Shown here one piece after another: positions 14,585-23,868 of a DNA stretch of 64,000 nucleotides. Below the pieces are notes generated by a model. It made no database searches and was not told the DNA's origin. It saw only the letters and a program-made list of their open reading frames with translations. Position numbers and translations under genes: made by a program. Every line of letters starts with the position of its first letter. Position 1 is the first letter of the stretch. The stretch is from Flavisolibacter ginsengisoli DSM 18119 (lineage in GTDB: Bacteria; Bacteroidota; Bacteroidia; Chitinophagales; Chitinophagaceae), in assembly GCF_900129295.1 (NCBI RefSeq), contig NZ_FQUU01000005.1:124001-188000 (forward strand), written 5' to 3'.

Positions 14585-16567
14585 TCACCAATTCAAAAGC
14601 TTGTTAATACTGTTCTCCAGTCTTGCCTTCGCCAGGAAATTCTTTTCCAATTCCAAATTAAATGGAACTGCAGTATCCAATGAGGCGCAACGCATAACAG
14701 GTGCATCCAGCCAGGAGAAACAATGCTCTGCGATCCAGGCGCCCAACTCTCCTCCAATACCACCAGTGAGGGTGTCTTCATGTAGGATCAGTACTTTGCC
14801 CGTGCGTTTTACAGAGGCGGCAATAGCATCGTAATCAAGTGGCAATAAACTGCGGAGGTCAAGGATGTCTATAGATACATGCGTATTCTCCATAGCGTAA
14901 TCTTCCGCCCAGTGAACACCTGCGCCATAAGTGATGATAGATAGATCATCACCGGTTTGCACCTGGCGGGCCTTGCCAATTTCTATTTCATAATATACTT
15001 CGGGTACTGGTCCGCTGATGCTGCGGTACAATCCTTTGTGCTCGAAGTACATGACCGGGTTGGGATCATTGATGGCGGCTATGAGCAATCCTTTGGCATC
15101 GGATGGGGTAGATGGATATACTACTTTTAGTCCTGGTGTATGCACAAACCAGGCTTCATTGCTCTGGCTGTGAAAAGGACCAGCCCCTACGCCGCCACCT
15201 GTAGGCATACGTATCACCACATCAGCGTTTTGCCCCCAGCGGTAGTAGATCTTAGCCAGGTTATTAACGATTTGGTTGAAGCCTACAGCCGCAAAATCGG
15301 CAAACTGCATTTCCATCATGGACTTGAAGCCTTCGAGGCTCAAGCCTAACGCAGCGCCAACAATAGCGCTTTCACAAAGGGGTGTGTTGCGTACACGCTC
15401 CTTTCCAAACTGCTGCACAAAGCCTTCAGTGATCTTAAAGGCACCGCCATATTCCGCTATATCTTGTCCCATTAAAATAAGGTTGGGATGCTGCTCCATG
15501 GATTGCTGCAGTCCTTCTTTAATGGCATCTATCAAACGTATTTCCCTTGTAGTATCTAATGTTGCAGGATGATTGATGGCTGATACACGGGGCGCATATA
15601 CATCTTTCAATTCAATGTCAGTGGACACAACAATAGGAGGCGAATTAAAACCTTTTTGCAGTTCTTCTTCTATGGTCTTTTTTTGATCAGCACGGATAGA
15701 ACTCACCTCAGTTTCTGTCAATAGCTTTTCTTTCACCAGCCATTGCTCATAATTTTTAATAGGATCTTTCACTTCCCATGCTTCGAACAATTCTTTGGGA
15801 ACGTACTTGGTGCCACTGGCTTCTTCATGGCCGCGCATACGGAAGGTGAGGCATTCGATCAAATAAGGCTTCTGGTTTTTGATGCAGTATTCCCGCACGC
15901 CTTTAATGGTATCGTAAACTGTGAGCACATTGTTGCCATCGATGATGACCGATTCCATGCCATAACCTTTAGCCCTGTCGGCGAGACTGGCGCATCGGTA
16001 TTGCTCCTGCACGGGTGTACTTAAACCATAGCCATTATTCTCTATCAGGAAGATAACGGGCAGGTCCCAGACAGCTGCCGTATTCAATGCTTCATGGAAG
16101 TCGCCTTCGCTGGTGCCACCATCTCCTGTAAAGGCCAGGGATACCTTGTTCTCTTTTTTAAGTTTTGCCGCAAGTGCTACGCCATCGGCAATAGCCAATT
16201 GAGGACCAAGGTGGGAGATCATGCCGCAGATATGGTGCTCGCGACTTCCAAAATGAAAGCTTCTTTCCCGCCCTTTTGAATAACCATCGCTGCTACCCTG
16301 CCATTGTTTGAACAATTTATGCAGCGGCATGTTGCGGGCGGTGAATACCCCAAGGTTGCGGTGCAGGGGCATGATCCATTCATCAGTTTCCAAAGCCATG
16401 GTAGCGCCAACGGCAATGGCTTCCTGGCCAATGCCACTAAACCATTTAGAGATCTTTCCCTGGCGAAGCAACACGAGCATCTTCTCTTCAATGAGCCTTG
16501 GCCAGAGTAGTTGCTTATAAAGATGCAGCAGTTCTTCGTTAGTGAGTCCTTTGCGGTGAAAGTTCAT
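14585..16567 (-). CDS. 2-oxoacid dehydrogenase E1, fused alpha and beta subunits
   Basis: The 660-aa protein joins an E1-alpha-like half (about 1-310) to an E1-beta-like half (about 330-660). The alpha half has the thiamine-diphosphate motif GDGGTSEGDFHEALN ... NNGYG (about 148-185). The beta half has MGQDIAEYGGAFKITEGFVQ, a QFADF run and the C-terminal LHEDTLTGGIGGELGAWI. The enzyme decarboxylates a branched-chain 2-oxoacid or pyruvate and transfers the acyl group to a lipoyl E2. E2 and E3 are not adjacent. Fused E1 proteins of this length are common in Bacteroidota. It precedes the holin-like gene product by 15 bp, so the two may be co-transcribed. Confidence 0.88.
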   Translation of the reverse strand: MNFHRKGLTNEELLHLYKQLLWPRLIEEKMLVLLRQGKISKWFSGIGQEAIAVGATMALETDEWIMPLHRNLGVFTARNMPLHKLFKQWQGSSDGYSKGRERSFHFGSREHHICGMISHLGPQLAIADGVALAAKLKKENKVSLAFTGDGGTSEGDFHEALNTAAVWDLPVIFLIENNGYGLSTPVQEQYRCASLADRAKGYGMESVIIDGNNVLTVYDTIKGVREYCIKNQKPYLIECLTFRMRGHEEASGTKYVPKELFEAWEVKDPIKNYEQWLVKEKLLTETEVSSIRADQKKTIEEELQKGFNSPPIVVSTDIELKDVYAPRVSAINHPATLDTTREIRLIDAIKEGLQQSMEQHPNLILMGQDIAEYGGAFKITEGFVQQFGKERVRNTPLCESAIVGAALGLSLEGFKSMMEMQFADFAAVGFNQIVNNLAKIYYRWGQNADVVIRMPTGGGVGAGPFHSQSNEAWFVHTPGLKVVYPSTPSDAKGLLIAAINDPNPVMYFEHKGLYRSISGPVPEVYYEIEIGKARQVQTGDDLSIITYGAGVHWAEDYAMENTHVSIDILDLRSLLPLDYDAIAASVKRTGKVLILHEDTLTGGIGGELGAWIAEHCFSWLDAPVMRCASLDTAVPFNLELEKNFLAKARLENSINKLLNW

Positions 16568-16582
16568 GAATACATATTATTA

Positions 16583-16927
16583 TTAGTCCCTGTCCCCAAC
16601 AAAGGCGTTCAGGATATAGCTTACCACGGTCACGATCAGGCTAACCAGCAATGCTGAAAACCAGCCATCAACCGTGAAGCCTGAAACAAGACTTGCCGCC
16701 CATTTGACCATGAGTGCATTGATCACCAGCAGGAACAACCCTAAGGTAATAAGTGTGATAGGTATGGTAAGTATGACCAGTATCGGTTTAATAAATGTGT
16801 TGAGCAAAGCCAGTACCAAGGCTACTATAATGGTTGTTTTTACATCGGTAATGTTGACGCCCGGTAAGAGGTAGGCGGCCAGGTAAACAGCTACAGCTGT
16901 GATCAGTACTTTAATGATAAAACCCAT
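16583..16927 (-). CDS. Small four-TM membrane protein (phage holin superfamily 4 / PF04020-like)
   Basis: The 114-aa sequence is almost entirely membrane: four segments at about 3-23, 30-50, 55-80 and 88-110, with the family pattern LLPGV, ALVLALLNTFIKPIL and LTLGLFLLVINALM. Despite the holin label these are ordinary chromosomal proteins of unknown role in many bacteria. It lies upstream of the E1 gene with a 15-bp gap. Confidence 0.85.
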   Translation of the reverse strand: MGFIIKVLITAVAVYLAAYLLPGVNITDVKTTIIVALVLALLNTFIKPILVILTIPITLITLGLFLLVINALMVKWAASLVSGFTVDGWFSALLVSLIVTVVSYILNAFVGDRD

Positions 16928-17026
16928 AAGAGTTCATTTTTCTCAAAAATAGAACAGTTTGTAGTTTGTAGTGTGTAGTTTCTTAGGTGTAGATGCCTAA
17001 AGGATACAACCATATTTAGTGGTGAA

Positions 17027-17053
17027 ATAAAAAAACCCTGGAGGCCAGGGTTT
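17027..17053 (-). terminator. Terminator of the Asp-box lipoprotein gene
   Basis: AAACCCTGG (17033-17041), loop AGG, CCAGGGTTT (17045-17053). Read on the minus strand the hairpin is followed by TTTTATTTC, just after the stop of the gene at 17076-18104. Confidence 0.8.
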
Positions 17054-17075
17054 ATGTAAGTGGGCTTTTAATCGA

Positions 17076-18104
17076 TTATTTGAGAAGATAGATACCGGTG
17101 CGGTTGATGCCTGCCAATAGCTTTCCGTCCGGGGCAAGGGCGATGGCATACACAGGTTTTTTAGGAAGCCCCGTGCCAATAGCGGTCCAGGACTTGCCAT
17201 TGTCAGCAGAACGGAAAATTTCACCTTCTGCTCCCGCATAAAGTACCCCGTTAGCTGCTGCAAAAAGAGCAGTAACAGCTTTGCCTTCCAACCCGGCAGC
17301 TTTCCAGTTGTTGCCATTGTCAGTGGACAGGAACACACCTTTTTGCGCAGTGCCAATACCTGTAAACAAATTGTTTTTTGAAACAGCAAGGGATTGCATG
17401 TAGCCCAGCCTTACAATACCATTATGTGCAGGCTTGTTCCAGGTCTTACCCTTATCAGTAGAATAACGAACACCAAGGTCGGTAAGGGCATAGACAGTTT
17501 TGTCATTCTGAACAAGTTGTGAAACTGAAACCATCTTGCTGGTAATCAGGTCCAGCGGTATGCCATTGTTGGAAGGTTGCCAGCTTTTGCCTTTATTATC
17601 AGACAGGTACACGCCGCTCTCCATTGTTCCTTTCAGGATATTGTTGCCTGCAGCCAGCATGGCATAGCTGCTCCTGGGTCCACCCTTGTTCAATCCTTCA
17701 CTGTATAATTTCCAACTGTCTCCATTGTCTTCCGACACCAGCACACCATACCGGCTTAGACCTGCGTAGATGGTGCCTGAAGCATCCATGGCCAGGCTGA
17801 AAACCGCTGCTTTGTCATCCGGGTTGATATTGGCAGGTTTCCAGGTGTTGCCCTTATCGTCTGAAATATAAGGACCAGCTGAAGTGCCGGCAACCAGGCG
17901 GCCTTTTTTGGTGGTAACAAAGGCACTCACGGTTTCATCTTTATCGTTCAGGGCTACCGGAGTCCATTGTGTACCCAAATTTTCTGTAATGAGCGCTGAT
18001 TCAGTGTTTTCAGTATTTACAGAGGAGCTATCTGCATTGCTGCAAAAAACTAGTGTGGCAGAAATAGAGATAAATGCGAGGCATAAAAAGGATGTCTTCA
18101 GCAT
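17076..18104 (-). CDS. Lipoprotein with Asp-box (BNR) beta-propeller repeats
   Basis: A 342-aa protein with signal peptide and a likely lipobox (LVFCS, about residue 22). Six Asp-box motifs of the form S-x-D-x-G-x-x-W are visible (SDDKGNTW, SEDNGDSW, SDNKGKSW, STDKGKTW, STDNGNNW, SADNGKSW), each with a following strand, as in six-bladed sialidase-like or photosystem-assembly (Ycf48-like) propellers. No catalytic residues of sialidases can be confirmed, so a binding or assembly role is as likely as an enzyme. It is monocistronic with its own terminator, and its upstream region carries a 126-bp tandem duplication. Confidence 0.8.
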   Translation of the reverse strand: MLKTSFLCLAFISISATLVFCSNADSSSVNTENTESALITENLGTQWTPVALNDKDETVSAFVTTKKGRLVAGTSAGPYISDDKGNTWKPANINPDDKAAVFSLAMDASGTIYAGLSRYGVLVSEDNGDSWKLYSEGLNKGGPRSSYAMLAAGNNILKGTMESGVYLSDNKGKSWQPSNNGIPLDLITSKMVSVSQLVQNDKTVYALTDLGVRYSTDKGKTWNKPAHNGIVRLGYMQSLAVSKNNLFTGIGTAQKGVFLSTDNGNNWKAAGLEGKAVTALFAAANGVLYAGAEGEIFRSADNGKSWTAIGTGLPKKPVYAIALAPDGKLLAGINRTGIYLLK

Positions 18105-18110
18105 GGTACA

Positions 18111-18358
18111 GTACTGTTTATAGTTTATGGTTTTTTGTTTCTGGTTCTTAAGGTCAAAGACTCTTATGAAACGCAGTCATAAATATATTACAGGTAATGA
18201 TAAATTGTTACTGTATTTCAAACAAATTTGAAACAGTACTGTTTTTGGTTTTATGGTTTTTTGTTTCTGGTTCGTTAGGTGAATCATTCCTATGGAACGC
18301 AGGCATAAATATATTACAGGGATTGATCACTGTTACTTTATGTCAAAACAAATTCGAG
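18111..18358. repeat. Tandem direct repeat, two units of about 126 bp
   Basis: The blocks TATGGTTTTTTGTTTCTGG and CATAAATATATTACAGG each occur twice, exactly 126 bp apart (for example 18178 and 18304). The units run about 18111-18235 and 18236-18358 and differ by scattered substitutions, so the duplication is not recent. They fill the gap upstream of the minus-strand lipoprotein gene. No open frame is present. The rest of the gap, to 18456, holds a pyrimidine-rich stretch with repeated TCAAC. Confidence 0.85.
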
Positions 18359-18456
18359 GGAAGGTTTGATCAACTCAACGTATCACACCTGAACCTTAAA
18401 ACTTCACACTACATAATTGTCAACTTTTCAACCTGTTAACTTTTCAACTTCTCCCC

Positions 18457-19731
18457 CTACACCACCACAAGCTCATAAAATTGCTCCGGTTGCAGGTATT
18501 TGTTAGCAAGTTGTTGCAATTCTTCTGCGGAAACAGTTTTGATCGTTTCAATTTGTTTATAAAAATGATCTTCGGGAAGGTCATTCAGGATGATGGTTTT
18601 CCAGCGGTTGATGATGTGGAAGGGTCCATCAAGGTCTCCAAGAATAGAGCCGATCATATAGTTGCGTACCAGCAGTAATTCGTCTTCTTCAACTATCTCG
18701 TTGCGTAACTCTTCCATCTCTTTGTACACTTCCACTATCGTGGCTTCACATACATCCCTGCCGGCCTCTGTGCTGATCACCCAGGCACTTTCCTGGATAT
18801 GGTTTTCCAGGTAGCTGTAAATGCCATAGGTATATCCTTTTTCTTCCCGGATATTGCTCATCAGCCGGGAGCCAAAGAAACCTCCGAATACATTATTCAG
18901 CACCTGTGCTTTTGTAAAATCGGGGTGATGACGGTTAGGGAAATTAGATCCCATGCGTATGGCGCCCTGTACACCTTGTGGATCGTTGGTAACCCGGTAT
19001 TTTTTTTCTTCCGCCTGCACTGATGGAATAAGCGGGACTGTTACAGTGCTGTTTTTCAGATCACCGAAATGTTGATTCAAAAGCGAGAATAAATTGGATG
19101 GCAGCTTACCTGCGGCAAAAAGCAGGAACTTGCCATCGCGGTAATACTGCTGGTAAAAGTTCAGCACTTCTTCACGGGTAAGGCTGTCAAAATCTTCAAA
19201 GCGGCTGAAGCGTCCATAGGGATGCTCGGGGCCATATAGGTAAGTATCAATCAGTCGACCGGCCACAAAATCACTTTTCTTCAGGTTCACATTCAGGCGC
19301 TGCTTCATATTCTGCTTGTAAATGCTGATCTCTTCTTCAGGAAAGATGGCATCTACCAGCATTTCTCTCACTACCGGTAACAGCACTTCAAGGTGTTTTG
19401 CCAGGCAATGGAGGGTGATGACAGCAGTTTCATTAAAACAATTCCGGTTCAGGTAAGAGCCGTAATATTCAAAATGCTCATTGACCTGGAAAGCGTTTTT
19501 GGTGGAGGTGCCATTCTTTAATAAAAAATTGGTACTGGCAGCTACCAGGTTATGCTTTTCAAAAGAGTTGCCCGCATAATACACCCATTCCAATTGCAAT
19601 ACTTCTTCTGCCCCGGCATTCACTGCATATACCGGAACTCCATTATTGAGCGTGTGCTTCTCAAAAGGCTTTAAACTTAAATTGAATTCTATAGCATCTT
19701 TTATGGGAGGAGCAATGGTTCTGTTTAACAT
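18457..19731 (-). CDS. M16 peptidase family protein lacking the zinc motif
   Basis: A 424-aa protein of the M16 (pitrilysin) family: N-terminal domain with the strand NGVPVYAV, the region corresponding to HxxEH reading VAASTNFLLKNGT, and the C-terminal R/Y motif region (SNIREEKGYTYGIYSY, about 290-306). The zinc-binding residues are missing while the R..Y substrate-binding segment is kept. This is typical for the non-catalytic partner of a two-subunit M16 protease. The neighbouring gene, transcribed first, supplies the catalytic subunit 78 bp away. Confidence 0.88.
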   Translation of the reverse strand: MLNRTIAPPIKDAIEFNLSLKPFEKHTLNNGVPVYAVNAGAEEVLQLEWVYYAGNSFEKHNLVAASTNFLLKNGTSTKNAFQVNEHFEYYGSYLNRNCFNETAVITLHCLAKHLEVLLPVVREMLVDAIFPEEEISIYKQNMKQRLNVNLKKSDFVAGRLIDTYLYGPEHPYGRFSRFEDFDSLTREEVLNFYQQYYRDGKFLLFAAGKLPSNLFSLLNQHFGDLKNSTVTVPLIPSVQAEEKKYRVTNDPQGVQGAIRMGSNFPNRHHPDFTKAQVLNNVFGGFFGSRLMSNIREEKGYTYGIYSYLENHIQESAWVISTEAGRDVCEATIVEVYKEMEELRNEIVEEDELLLVRNYMIGSILGDLDGPFHIINRWKTIILNDLPEDHFYKQIETIKTVSAEELQQLANKYLQPEQFYELVVV

Positions 19732-19809
19732 GTATCTTTTGTTTTATTGCTGACATGGCATTAAGGTTGCCAGCGGCCAGTTATGAGGCTAATGCTTATG
19801 CCGGTTTAA

Positions 19810-21048
19810 TTATACCTTGGATCTATAATATAAAGTGCTGCTATTCACTTCTCTGAAGATCTTTTGAGATTCCTCTTTTATATCTTCCACTGTGACAGCA
19901 TTGTAGCGGTCCAGCTCTGTATTCATCAATGAGGCATCACCCAACAGTTCATAAAAGGCAAGGCTGTTTGCCCTGTTCATGACACTCATGTCTTCAAATG
20001 CGATCATGCTTTCTGTTTTATTCTTCACTTTTTCCAACTCGGCTTCTGTGACTTTTTCATTCCTGATCTTTTCCAGTTCCACTTCAATAGCAGCTTCGGC
20101 ATCTTCCATCTTCACACCCTTCACCAACTTGCCTTCAATGGCCAGTAAACCAGCATCAAGTGTGCCGAAATGATAGCATTCAATATTGCTGAACAACTGT
20201 TTTTCTTTTACCAGGGCCTGGTATAAGCGTGAAGAACCACCGCCACCCAGTATCTCCGTGATAAGGTCTGAAACATAATACCGATGGTCTAACCGCGGGT
20301 ATATGTGCCAGCATTTATATAAGGCATCCAATGGTACATTGGCAAAGACCTCGAGCTTTTTAGCCGTAGTTTGGGCTGGTTCCGATGGCAAATTCCGCTG
20401 GTATTTTTCACCTGCCTCAATAGGACCAAACCATTTTTCTGCCAAGGCACGTACCTGGTCTACCGTAACATTCCCGGCAACAACAAGTATGGCATTATTG
20501 GGACGGTAGAATTTAAAAAAGAAATTCTTTACATCCTGGAGTTGGGCATTTTCAATATGAGAAAGTTCTTTTCCAATGGTCATCCATCTATATGGGTGCA
20601 CCTGGTAAGCCAATTCGCGCAATTTCAACCAAACATCACCGTAAGGCTTGTTCAGGTAATGTTCTTTGAACTCTTCACTCACTACTTTGCGCTGCACTTC
20701 AAGGCTGTTCTCGGTAAAGCCCAGGGAAAGCATGCGGTCGCTTTCAAGCCAGAAAGCTGTTTCCAGGTTTTCTGATGGCAGCTGTATATAGTAGTTGGTA
20801 AGGTCATTGGTAGTATAGGCATTGTTTTCACCTCCTGCCATTTGCAGGGGCTCATCATATACAGGTATATTCACAGATCCACCAAACATAAGGTGCTCAA
20901 AGAGGTGGGCAAAACCTGTTTGACCGGGATCTTCGTCCCTTGCCCCCACATCGTACATCACATTGACAACAGCCATGGGAGTAGAAGTATCCTGGTGAAC
21001 GATGACCCTTAATCCATTTTCGAGATTGAACCTTTCAAATTGAACCAC
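19810..21048 (-). CDS. M16 zinc peptidase, catalytic subunit
   Basis: The 412-aa protein has the inverted zinc motif HxxEH in TGFAHLFEHLMFGGS (about 42-56) and the distal Glu region LENLETAFWLESDRM. The C-terminal substrate-binding R/Y region is less clear than in its partner. The start codon is GTG at 21048, since an in-frame stop follows directly upstream. It would degrade or process peptides as a heterodimer with the product of the next gene. No signal peptide, so cytoplasmic or peripheral. Confidence 0.9.
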   Translation of the reverse strand: MVQFERFNLENGLRVIVHQDTSTPMAVVNVMYDVGARDEDPGQTGFAHLFEHLMFGGSVNIPVYDEPLQMAGGENNAYTTNDLTNYYIQLPSENLETAFWLESDRMLSLGFTENSLEVQRKVVSEEFKEHYLNKPYGDVWLKLRELAYQVHPYRWMTIGKELSHIENAQLQDVKNFFFKFYRPNNAILVVAGNVTVDQVRALAEKWFGPIEAGEKYQRNLPSEPAQTTAKKLEVFANVPLDALYKCWHIYPRLDHRYYVSDLITEILGGGGSSRLYQALVKEKQLFSNIECYHFGTLDAGLLAIEGKLVKGVKMEDAEAAIEVELEKIRNEKVTEAELEKVKNKTESMIAFEDMSVMNRANSLAFYELLGDASLMNTELDRYNAVTVEDIKEESQKIFREVNSSTLYYRSKV

Positions 21049-21168
21049 GTACTAATATTTTAAGTGAACAGACAAATGTATAGGTTAAGCCTTTGTGCTT
21101 ATTACAAAGGGTTGCAAAAGTATTTAAAAGATGCCAATAGGATGCTGATAGTGGCATTGTGCCCTTGT

Positions 21169-22353
21169 TTAGAGGATGCTTTTGACTTTTAAACTGTATT
21201 CGAATACATCTGGCCCTCTTTGAATGATCATTTTCAGCTTATCCCCTGCATTTTGAATCGCCAGCTTATATTGCTGAATGCTCTGGTTAAAATTCCTGTC
21301 GATGGCTATAACAATATCTCCTTCTTTCAAGCCTACCGCTTCGGCGGGTGATCCTTTTGCCACATCGCCAATAACTATATGACCATTTTCATAGAAGAGC
21401 TCCATTCCGGTGTAGGAATAATCAAAAGGTTCATTATAATGGCTATTAGGTAACAGGTATATATCCCTGTGATCATAATTGAGAATGATATTGAAACGAC
21501 GCAGCAGGTCATTGCCCAGGATACCACCCAGGTAAGGATAGGAGGTAACATTGTACGTGTCATCGAAAATATAGACGGGCACATTGCGGAAGCGGTAAGG
21601 GCCTATCTTGACCTCCTTGATCACTGAAAGCTGCATATCAATCTTGCCGCCGAGGCCTTCTGCTTGCTTTGTAAAGAATTTTCTTTTTTTACGCATAAAT
21701 GCGCTGTCCTTTATAAAATCACTGGTCAGCATCATGTTCAGGCCGGCTCCCATATCAAAAAGGAAACGGCTGGTAATGGTTCTTTCATCCTTAATACGCA
21801 GTGACTGCACCGGGAGCATATTGATCTGGGGCCTTAACAGGTAGCCCCCGCGTGGATATTTTAGGGAGCCTCTCGACCAGAATTCGATCTTATTACTGTC
21901 ATAATCAATTTTCAGTATATAACGACTCAGCACAGCATACCCAATGATCCCATCAATTCTTTCTCCATACACGCTGGTAAGGATTGAATAGTCATTGACA
22001 TGGAATTCGAGGCTGTCAATACTGAGATCGGGAAGTTTTAACACCTGGTCATGAACAAAGCTCACCTGGCGTATGCCTGCAATACCCCTGATGGTTCTAT
22101 TTGAAGGCACGGGTTTAAGCCCGAAGTATTGAACAGTGACGGAATCAAGGGAAATGCCGCCGCTTCCGCTGTCAAGGATAAAGTTAAGTGTGTCAGGAAA
22201 GGGTTCCAGGCGGGCCCTTAACAGGATTACACCCCCGGTAAGCTGTGTGAAACCGCAACTGGACAAATAACGGGAAGGTGCTATGAACTCCTCCTGGGCA
22301 ATAGAAGAATAGGTGGATGCTAGAAGCAGTATAAGCGTTATGGTTCTCTTCAT
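21169..22353 (-). CDS. Exported retropepsin-like aspartyl protease with PDZ domain
   Basis: After a signal peptide (MKRTITLILLLASTYSSIAQ) there are two pepsin-like halves: the first active-site motif ILDSGSGG (D61) and a second, FLFDMGAG (about residue 193), then a C-terminal PDZ domain (about 310-390) with the loop AKGSPAEAVGLKEGD. Single-chain two-lobed aspartyl proteases fused to PDZ are known in Bacteroidota, but their substrates are not. Start ATG 22353 is chosen over an upstream ATG at 22392 because the signal peptide begins there. Confidence 0.85.
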   Translation of the reverse strand: MKRTITLILLLASTYSSIAQEEFIAPSRYLSSCGFTQLTGGVILLRARLEPFPDTLNFILDSGSGGISLDSVTVQYFGLKPVPSNRTIRGIAGIRQVSFVHDQVLKLPDLSIDSLEFHVNDYSILTSVYGERIDGIIGYAVLSRYILKIDYDSNKIEFWSRGSLKYPRGGYLLRPQINMLPVQSLRIKDERTITSRFLFDMGAGLNMMLTSDFIKDSAFMRKKRKFFTKQAEGLGGKIDMQLSVIKEVKIGPYRFRNVPVYIFDDTYNVTSYPYLGGILGNDLLRRFNIILNYDHRDIYLLPNSHYNEPFDYSYTGMELFYENGHIVIGDVAKGSPAEAVGLKEGDIVIAIDRNFNQSIQQYKLAIQNAGDKLKMIIQRGPDVFEYSLKVKSIL

Positions 22354-22482
22354 TCCTTTAGAAGGACAAAAGATATATTTTAAAAGTTGCAATTGCCAGA
22401 AGTATTAAAATTATTCTAAGCTTTGTCTCCTGCCAAACCTTTCATCCATAATGCTGGCAAACCATTGTAAATTTGCCGCGCT

Positions 22483-23607
22483 ATGAATCTTTCCGAATTA
22501 TATACCAAAGCATTAGCCTTTGAGTTCCTGAGTATCGAAGAAGGTATGCACCTTTTCGAACGTGCGCCGCTGGCAGAATTGATGTATGTAGCTGATGAAC
22601 TCAGAAAGAAGCAGGTGCCCCACGGGAAGGTGACCTGGCAGATAGACCGGAATGTGAATACTACCAATGTATGTATTGCCAATTGCAAGTTTTGCAATTT
22701 CTACCGCATTCCCGGGCATCCGGAAGCCTATATAACGGATATGCCTTCCTACAGGCAAAAGATCACGGAAACAATAAAATATGGCGGCGACCAGTTGCTG
22801 TTGCAAGGTGGTCACCACCCTGAGCTGGGACTTGATTTTTACACTAACATTTTCCGCCAGATCAAGCAGGAATTCCCCACTATCAAATTGCACGCACTCG
22901 GGCCCCCCGAAGTGGCACATATCACCAAACTGGCAAAGTCAACCCACCACGAAGTATTGAAAGCGCTGAAAGAAGCCGGGCTGGATTCACTTCCGGGCGC
23001 GGGTGCAGAGATATTGGTTGACAGGGTGCGTCGGTTGATCTCCAAGGGAAAATGTGGAGCAGACGAATGGCTGGCCATTATGCATGAAGCACATAAGCTG
23101 AATATCACTACATCCGCTACCATGATGTTTGGCCATGTGGAAACAATCAGGGAACGATTTGAACACCTGGTGAAGATCAGGGAAGTGCAGGCTAAAAAGC
23201 CACAGGATGCAAAGGGTTTCCTGGCTTTCATTCCATGGACCTTCCAGGATGTAGATACCCTGCTGACACGTATACGAGGCGTACATAACCTTACCACTCC
23301 TGAAGAATATATCCGCATGATCGCTATCAGCCGTATCATGTTACCTAATATCAAGAACATCCAGGCCTCCTGGTTGACAGTGGGTAAGCAAACAGCCCAG
23401 TTATGCCTGAATGGTGGCGCCAATGATTTCGGAAGTATTATGATCGAAGAGAATGTGGTAAGTGCTGCAGGAGCACCACACAGGTTCACGTCACGCACCA
23501 TCCAGGATGCCATCAGGGAAGCAGGTTTTGAACCCCAGTTGCGCAACCAGCAATATGAGTGGAGAGAGATTCCCCAGGCCATTGAGGAACAGGTTGTAAA
23601 TTATTAA
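22483..23607 (+). CDS. mqnC: Cyclic dehypoxanthinyl futalosine synthase
   Basis: A radical SAM enzyme of the futalosine route to menaquinone. The 4Fe-4S motif is C-x3-C-x2-C in NVCIANCKFCNFY (C64, C68, C71), preceded by the MqnC-typical WQIDRNVN, with the GGDQLLLQGGHHPELGLDFY segment and the downstream LPGAGAEILVDRVR. Length 374 aa fits the family. It catalyses radical cyclisation of dehypoxanthine futalosine. Menaquinol would be the electron donor to the alternative complex III encoded further right. The other mqn genes are not in this window. Confidence 0.93.
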   Translation: MNLSELYTKALAFEFLSIEEGMHLFERAPLAELMYVADELRKKQVPHGKVTWQIDRNVNTTNVCIANCKFCNFYRIPGHPEAYITDMPSYRQKITETIKYGGDQLLLQGGHHPELGLDFYTNIFRQIKQEFPTIKLHALGPPEVAHITKLAKSTHHEVLKALKEAGLDSLPGAGAEILVDRVRRLISKGKCGADEWLAIMHEAHKLNITTSATMMFGHVETIRERFEHLVKIREVQAKKPQDAKGFLAFIPWTFQDVDTLLTRIRGVHNLTTPEEYIRMIAISRIMLPNIKNIQASWLTVGKQTAQLCLNGGANDFGSIMIEENVVSAAGAPHRFTSRTIQDAIREAGFEPQLRNQQYEWREIPQAIEEQVVNY

Positions 23608-23622
23608 CATAGAACAAATCAT

Positions 23623-23650
23623 GAGGCCTTTCAAATTGAAAGGTCTCCTT
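23623..23650 (+). terminator. Hairpin after mqnC
   Basis: GAGGCCTTTCAA and TTGAAAGGTCTC (ending at 23647) form a stem with one G-T pair, followed by CTTT. The T-run is short, so termination may be partial. Confidence 0.6.
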
Positions 23651-23676
23651 TATAAGCTACCCCTTACGGGATCGAT

Positions 23677-23865
23677 ATGAAAAACAATAGCTTTTACTTT
23701 CTTTGGGTACCTTTTATCGTAGGATTGTTATTCGGCATTTTTGGTGTAGCCTTCAATCTTTTTGCCCTGAATAACCGGCGGGATAAGGTCTATTCCTCTT
23801 TATTAGGTTGTGGCATTGGAATGGCTATCAGCTTTTTCCTTTTAAAAACAGTAGTGAAGGCCTGA
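23677..23865 (+). CDS. Small two-TM membrane protein
   Basis: A 62-aa protein with two hydrophobic helices (about 7-30 and 40-58) separated by a basic turn (NNRRDK). Gly-rich helices and the positive loop suggest an inner-membrane hairpin. It is 70 bp past mqnC beyond a hairpin, and ends 4 bp before the convergent 2H-phosphoesterase gene. No family recognised. Confidence 0.6.
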   Translation: MKNNSFYFLWVPFIVGLLFGIFGVAFNLFALNNRRDKVYSSLLGCGIGMAISFFLLKTVVKA

Positions 23866-23868
23866 CGA

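Noticed and set aside
16583-16927. 'Phage holin' family gene as a sign of a prophage
   Set aside because: The family is common in ordinary chromosomes and no phage gene is nearby.
18111-18358. CRISPR array
   Set aside because: Only two diverged 126-bp units, no spacer pattern and no cas gene.
22468-22475. TAAATTTG as a promoter of a leaderless mqnC transcript
   Set aside because: It matches TAnnTTTG, but no TTG lies at the right distance upstream and the start codon follows too closely.
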